From positions 21,849,001 through 21,913,000 of the forward strand of contig NC_037092.1 of NCBI RefSeq assembly GCF_002994745.2: a DNA stretch of 64,000 nucleotides. Reading direction: 5' to 3'. How positions within the stretch are numbered: position 1 is the stretch's first letter; every line of letters starts with the position of its first letter. The notes beneath the pieces were generated by a model, which made no database searches, had not been told where the DNA came from, and worked only from the letters and a program-made list of their open reading frames with translations. The translations under genes were made by a program, and so were the position numbers. The stretch comes from Rosa chinensis. Taxonomy: Eukaryota; Streptophyta; Magnoliopsida; Rosales; Rosaceae. Of the stretch, positions 59,163-64,000 are shown piece by piece.

Positions 59163-60866
59163 TTATTGGTCAATCTGGTGAGCAACATCATATGTCGCAT
59201 GTACACCAACCAACAAATAGTAGACAACCATTACCGCGGTGCAAATGGCGAACCTCAAGAATGCAAGGTAGCCTAGAGACCCAATGAGGAAAACATTAAT
59301 ACCAATTGACAATGCAGGCAACCATGGAACTAGTGGAACACCCCAAACCTTGGCAAGTCTTTGCTTCGGAAGCAATGCCATCCACAGAGTCCCAAGTAAC
59401 CAAATTGAAGCGGCCACTACATACCAAATCCACCCTCGCACATTTGAATTCCAAAGCGCTGCAATTCCGATTGAAGAACCAACTATAACAAACAAACTTG
59501 TAAGAAACTTGGCCAAGTCGTTTCTTGGCGTCACATCCCTAACATAATAGCGCCTCACCAGCAATGCAATAGCCACGAAAGTAAATATAGCAAGTGTGCT
59601 GAAAGAGAAGACACTCGACAGGATATCAAGACTAGAAAACAGTGCTACAACAGCACTAGTTATGGTCACCAAAATAGTAGCATAGATTGGGGTTCCAGTT
59701 TTTGGGTGGACCAAAGCGAACCAGGGAGGAATCATATGAGCTCTTGCGATCTGAGTGGTATACCTTCCTTGCCCAAGAGAGCAAACCAGCAAGCTTGTAG
59801 TCATTCCCTTGAGAGCACATATACTCACCAAGTACTTGGCCCAGTTCATCCCAACAGCTTGAAAAGCGGCCGAATAGGCAACATCTGCACTAATTTGTGT
59901 GTACTTTTGCATCATAACCAAACCCAAAGACATCAAGCAATATATTATAGTGATCAGGCTCATAGAACCGATCAAACCTACTGGTATATCCTTCGAGGGC
60001 CGCTTTACTTCCTCGGCCATTGTTGCAACCAGATCAAACCCAGTGTAAGACCAATAAACCAGAGCTGAAGCCTTGAAGACACCCTCTGCGCCATATGGGA
60101 AAAAAGGCTCCAAATTTGAAGTTTTGCCATGAGAAAACCCAACTGCTATGATAAACACAATGACAACAGCACTAGCAATAGAAGTAACCCAATTCAAAAT
60201 AGAAGTCCTACTTGTCCCACTCATTGCTATACCATTAGCAACTAGAATCACCAGAACAGCAATAGGGTCCAAAAGATTGAAACCATCAGGTAAAGATTGT
60301 ACCGAAAATCGCAGCAAATTGGTGTTAGAACTGATAATGCTGGCGAAGTAAGAAGACCAAGACCGGCCTAGTCCGGCTGCACCAACAACAGCCTCCAAGA
60401 GAATGTTCCCTGCCGCAATAAACGCCACGAAATCTCCTAGTTCGATCCGGAGATACGAAAAGGACCCGCCTGCAACCGGAATCTCAACAGCGAACTCGGT
60501 GTAACACATCACAGATAGCAATGCGGAGAGGCCGGAGATTGCATAGGACAAGACAATGGCGGGTCCAGCTTGGAGAGTGGCCTCGCCTGTGATGACAAAA
60601 ATGCCGGAGCCGACGACGGAGCCGAAGCTGAGCCAGACCAAGTCCCACCACGTAAGGCAACGCTTCATTGTGTTTTCGCTTTGCTTGGGGAGTTGGAGGA
60701 GCTCGAAGGAGTCGGTGGAGCGGTTGATGAGGCGGTCCTTGAGGCGGGAGGGAGTGTCGAAGAGGGCTTCTTTGTAGGAAGTGAAGTTTTGGAACGTAGG
60801 TTCCGGAAAGAAGTCTTGCTTACTCCATCTTCTCCAATAGCTTCTTTGCTCTGTTTCTTGATCCAT
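59163..60866 (-). CDS. CAT5-like: Cationic amino acid transporter, CAT5-like (copy B)
   Basis: This is a tandem paralogue of the gene at 53571-55346: an APC-superfamily permease for basic amino acids, in a cell membrane, 567 residues, one exon. N-terminal SYWRRWSKQDFFPEPTF (8-24) and the binding stretch GSGIFVITG (86-94) match copy A; YTEFAVEIPVAGGSFSYLR, LVYWSYTGFDLVATMAEEVKRPSKDIPVGL and SLGQGRYTTQIARAHM are intact. The N-terminus is 7 residues shorter than in copy A (no QPQPEQQ-type run). The protein stops at VAHQIDQ: the next codon, CAA (Gln) in copy A, is TAA here. Aligned sequence past the stop is still recognisable, including a second TAA in place of CAA. All membrane segments are kept, so transport ability is probably unaffected. 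Which copy has the ancestral C-terminus is unknown. Confidence 0.92.
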   Translation of the reverse strand: MDQETEQRSYWRRWSKQDFFPEPTFQNFTSYKEALFDTPSRLKDRLINRSTDSFELLQLPKQSENTMKRCLTWWDLVWLSFGSVVGSGIFVITGEATLQAGPAIVLSYAISGLSALLSVMCYTEFAVEIPVAGGSFSYLRIELGDFVAFIAAGNILLEAVVGAAGLGRSWSSYFASIISSNTNLLRFSVQSLPDGFNLLDPIAVLVILVANGIAMSGTSRTSILNWVTSIASAVVIVFIIAVGFSHGKTSNLEPFFPYGAEGVFKASALVYWSYTGFDLVATMAEEVKRPSKDIPVGLIGSMSLITIIYCLMSLGLVMMQKYTQISADVAYSAAFQAVGMNWAKYLVSICALKGMTTSLLVCSLGQGRYTTQIARAHMIPPWFALVHPKTGTPIYATILVTITSAVVALFSSLDILSSVFSFSTLAIFTFVAIALLVRRYYVRDVTPRNDLAKFLTSLFVIVGSSIGIAALWNSNVRGWIWYVVAASIWLLGTLWMALLPKQRLAKVWGVPLVPWLPALSIGINVFLIGSLGYLAFLRFAICTAVMVVYYLLVGVHATYDVAHQIDQ

Positions 60867-61015
60867 GGATGTGTGTGGTTTTGGAACTTGGAGCTCGCAG
60901 AAGAGAGAAGGGTGGAAGATGTGTATGGAAGTTGGTTTTGTATGGGAGTGACAGAGAGAGACGGAGTGATTTTGGTTGGAGATGACTCAGAGTTTAATAT
61001 GTGAAGAAAAGCCGA
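60867..61015 (-). promoter_or_regulatory. Leader and proximal promoter of CAT copy B
   Basis: The minus strand shows a C-rich leader (CCACCCTTCTCTCTTCTGCG, ACACACATCC) before the ATG. No convincing TATA box; similarity to the copy A leader is limited to general C/T richness. Confidence 0.25.
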
Positions 61016-61019
61016 TGAT

Positions 61020-61958
61020 TTTCAAGGGTTGTTGGACTCTTGTTATGTTTTCGAATTGGATTTGAGGCCAAGTACATAGCATGCCATGGAATTGGAGCTA
61101 GTTTTCGAGCCACATACGTCTTTTTTCGACTAGTTCGAGCTACATACGTTTCTCACTAGATTTTTGAGTGAAGATTTTATTTTATTATTTTCTTTTCAAG
61201 GCAGTAATTCCTTTTTTTTTTTAGGAATAATTACCTTCAAATTTGGTAAATACAATTGTTTTTTAGAATTTTGAATTCGCCATTTTCATATGTAACTTTA
61301 ATAAGATCTAAGAGAATCAACAATGCAAAGGTCAAATTCTTTTCATATGCGAATTATTGACTAATGATGGTGAATTTGAGTCTTATCAACTTTGTTGGGC
61401 GTTTCACATCTTATTTAGAACCGGAAAATGATTGAGATACCAATTTTTTGTACAAAATTTAGATATCAAATATTATGGTAGTATGTTGCGTAGAAATTTT
61501 TCAGTGCTCCCGTCAAACCATATCAGCACGTTGACATGGTTTGACTTTCCAATCAAAATTTGACACCTCATTCTTTTTTAATATAATTTGCCTAGGACCT
61601 AAAAATCACTATCTCAAGCCTAAACTTTCCAATCAAATCATATCAACACGTTTTAGTTTCTATTAATTGCAACTTCAAGCTCTCCGTCAATGGCTCTTCA
61701 AGCTATTGCTTCCCCCTTGTTTTTCCTTTCTTTGGAAAAGTGTTTCCATAGCCTCAAGGTTTCATTTTTCCCTCATTTTTTTACATTTATTACTCACATT
61801 ACATTATTTTATTGCATTAATTACAATTTTTCATCAACTTTTTTATAACTTTCCTTATGTTACCAAACATCGAAATGGAAAGTTTGTGGGAAATTTAATT
61901 TCTCATCGCATGGGAAAGACAAAGGAATTAGTTTTCTTTCTGTAAATAGAACGAGGCC
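61020..61958. other. Upstream intergenic DNA of CAT copy B
   Basis: AT-rich. A near-duplicate phrase (AATCAAAATTTGACACC at 61552 and CCAATCAAATCATATCAACACG at 61628) hints at an old repeat. No gene supported. Confidence 0.4.
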
Positions 61959-61961
61959 TAA

Positions 61962-62266
61962 GAGCAACTCCAACAGCTTCCCCAAATTTTGGTTTTTCTG
62001 TATTTTAGGGAAAAATGAGTCTCTTTTGCTCCAATAGATTCTCTATAACTATCCCCATTTTAGGGATAGTGAGGAAAGAGAAAGTCAAATTCCCTAAATT
62101 TACAACAATCTTTAAAATTTTAAGGAAGAATTATGAAGATTTTAGAGATTACTGTAAAATAGAAAATCTGTTGGAGTTGGAAAAGAAAAAAAAAAAAAAA
62201 AAAAGGCTAAAGGTTTCACTTTTGCTTCCCTATAATATAGAAATAGAGAAACTGTTGGAATTGCTC
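61962..62266. mobile_element. Tourist-like MITE, 305 bp, TSD TAA
   Basis: Ends GAGCAACTCCAACAG and, inverted, GAGCAATTCCAACAG match at 14 of 15 bases; TAA flanks both sides (61959-61961, 62267-62269). This is the PIF/Harbinger MITE pattern. Short internal frames are not genes. Confidence 0.85.
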
Positions 62267-62450
62267 TAAGCTCATTTCACATCCATTAAGCTCAGTTAAC
62301 TAAATGTGAGAATACCAAAAGTCTTGGAGGGCTCCAGGCATTGCACACTATTGTTCCGTAGTTCCGCCTCTGGAAATGGAGCAAAAAAAAAAATGAAAAA
62401 GTGTCTAGAACGAACATTTACAACAACAACTGGGTTTCTGAGATACTAGC

Positions 62451-62885
62451 TGACGCAGTCGGAAAGATCACCTAGGTTTACAAGCAATAAACCTAAACAA
62501 AGGTTTTGGAGTCCACCAGAGATAAAAGAGAAAATTCTTAATTTGATTGATAAAAGATAAAAGATAGGTTCTGCAGCCTTTTAAGGTTGCATATATATGA
62601 GAAAAGAAATCCTAGGGCGACTAACAATGAAACCCTAAAGCCCATGGGTAAAAATAAAACAAATCCAAAACAAACTAGGAAACTGAAAATTCTGAAGAAC
62701 AGTAAATTGCAGTTTTGAGGCCCTAAACGACCCCGAAAGCCCGAAAAAGCCCACACATTGTGGTATTGCCACAAGTTTTGTTCCTGGAGCGATTCCCTTC
62801 CGAAAAGTTATAGCAATCGTGAATCGGACACTGAACGCCAAAGTTGCAATAGTAACTTGGGTTTTTCTCCTTTTGCAGGATCGAA
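62451..62885 (-). repeat. 3' LTR of the truncated Ty3/gypsy element
   Basis: Minus-strand sequence ends GACTGCGTCA at 62451; its start is not fixed. It shares the LTR blocks listed for 51495-51979, in the opposite orientation. The polyprotein frame appears to reach to or into it, as in CRM-type chromoviruses. Confidence 0.65.
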
Positions 62886-62899
62886 CTGTTCTTCAATTT

Positions 62900-64000
62900 G
62901 GACTGCCATTCATTCTACATCAGTCTCCTCCACCTCCAAAGAACTCAACCCCGAGTTCTCTTCAGGATAAATAACCTCATCTTCACGAAACTCATGCAGA
63001 TCAGCCACATTAAAGGTGTTAGAAATGCCCATGGAATCAGGAAGTGCAACAACATAGGCATTGTCGTTGATCTTCCTCAGCACCTTAAAAGGACCATATT
63101 TTCATAGCTTTAGCTTGTTGTAGGTACTAACAGGAAATCTCTCCTTCCTTAGAAACACCACCACGTTATCACCCTATTGGAACACTTTAACTCTTCAATG
63201 CTTGTCAGCTGCAGCTTTATACTTTGCATTAGTTTCTTCCAACTTGGCCCTAACTTCTTCTCTAATAGACTGCACATCCTTAGCCATGCCCTCAGCAGCA
63301 ACACTAACACTAGGAACTTTAGGAAGCTTCACTAAATCAACCACATGTCGAGGAACAGCAGTATAAACTAATGAGAATGGTGACTTCCCTGTGGCACTAT
63401 GCACAACACTGTTATAAGCAAACTCCACATGTGGTAAGGCATAATCCCACTGTTTGGGTCTATCTCCACAAACACTCCTGACCATGTTACCCAAAGTTCT
63501 ATTAGTAACCTCTATTTGCCCATCAGTTTAAGGATGAGATGTGCTGCTACGATTCAAAGCTGTTCCAAACATTCTCCACAATGTACGTAATCCAGAAGTG
63601 ACTAAGGAACTTCGTGTCTCTATCAGAAGTAATGGACTTGGGCACTCCATGTAAACGAACCACCTCCCTGAAAAACAGTTTAGCAATATTGGACGCATCA
63701 GCAGTCTTCTTACAAGCTATAAAGTGCGCCATCTTGGAGAACCTGTCAACTACCACAAACACAGATTCCACACCCCTTTGGGTACAGGGTAATCCCAACA
63801 CAAAGTCCATAGCAAGATCCTGCCAAATATCTTCAGGAATAGGTAAAGGTAAATAAAGACCAGTATTTTAGGACTGACCCTTAGAAACCTGGCAGGTGTA
63901 GCACTTCCTCACAATAACTCCTACATCCTTCTTCAGCTGTGGCCAGAAATACCTCTCCTCAAGGCTAGCAATAGTTTTATCTCAGCCCAAGTGTCCGCTC
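62900..64000 (-). pseudogene. Broken Ty3/gypsy (chromovirus-like) integrase, runs off the window
   Basis: The minus strand enters in the integrase zinc-binding domain ([26 protein letters not shown], about 63880-63970). The catalytic core follows: [30 protein letters not shown] and [20 protein letters not shown] (63810-63610), with the second aspartate visible. After a frameshift near 63590, TDGQ and [12 protein letters not shown] continue, then [19 protein letters not shown] and a C-terminal [19 protein letters not shown] and [13 protein letters not shown] tail. Stops replace Trp (TGG to TGA near 63986) and Gln (CAA to TAA near 63868 and 63533). The element cannot make integrase. Gag, protease and RT would lie past 64000. 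Confidence 0.85.

Overview
The window is nuclear DNA of a dicot plant, and three multi-copy protein families place it there: a gibberellin 2-oxidase, two CAT5-type cationic amino acid transporters, and plant-lineage retroelements (Ty1/copia, Athila-like and chromovirus-like Ty3/gypsy). The transposon flavour suggests Rosaceae (strawberry, rose or apple group), but that is an impression, not a proof. The DNA is AT-rich. Genes occupy only about 5 kb; much of the rest is mobile DNA, most of it non-autonomous.

Layout. 1-4676: a decayed copia element whose 3' LTR was split by a Mutator-like element (9-bp TSD), itself split by a hAT-type element (8-bp TSD). 4.8-8.3 kb: a MITE, a second Mutator-like element and an A-tailed retroposon. 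9.0-10.5 kb: three-exon GA2ox gene on the minus strand with a TATA box. 10.9-24.8 kb: MITEs, foldback elements, a tRNA-derived SINE, a solo LTR, a 29-bp minisatellite and several copies of a roughly 0.8-1.2 kb LINE-mobilised retroposon family. 24.9-29.5 kb: a complete, very young, coding-free LTR element (LARD type) on the minus strand. 29.6-36 kb: a foldback element, a second copy of a promoter-like segment also seen at 23 kb, and long stretches with no recognisable gene. 36-38.2 kb: a broken LINE RNase H fragment and a complete retroposon with a 17-bp TSD and a 374-codon ORF. 38.8-45.8 kb: an Athila-like element with gag and protease but no reverse transcriptase, RNase H or integrase. 45.8-52 kb: LTR-like DNA, a retroposon interrupted in its A-tail by a Mutator-like element, and an LTR remnant. 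53.5-60.9 kb: two intronless CAT5-type genes in tandem on the minus strand. 62.4-64 kb: the 3' end of a broken chromovirus-like Ty3/gypsy element running off the window.

Only three genes look functional. GA2ox inactivates bioactive gibberellins. The two CAT genes encode membrane permeases for basic amino acids and arose by a local duplication that included their 3' flanks. No common pathway links GA2ox with the CAT pair. The most notable signals are the neat loss of pol from the Athila-like element, the abundance of one A-tailed retroposon family, the identical-LTR LARD, palindromic CAATAGACG minisatellite DNA, and two tail-only retroposition scars.
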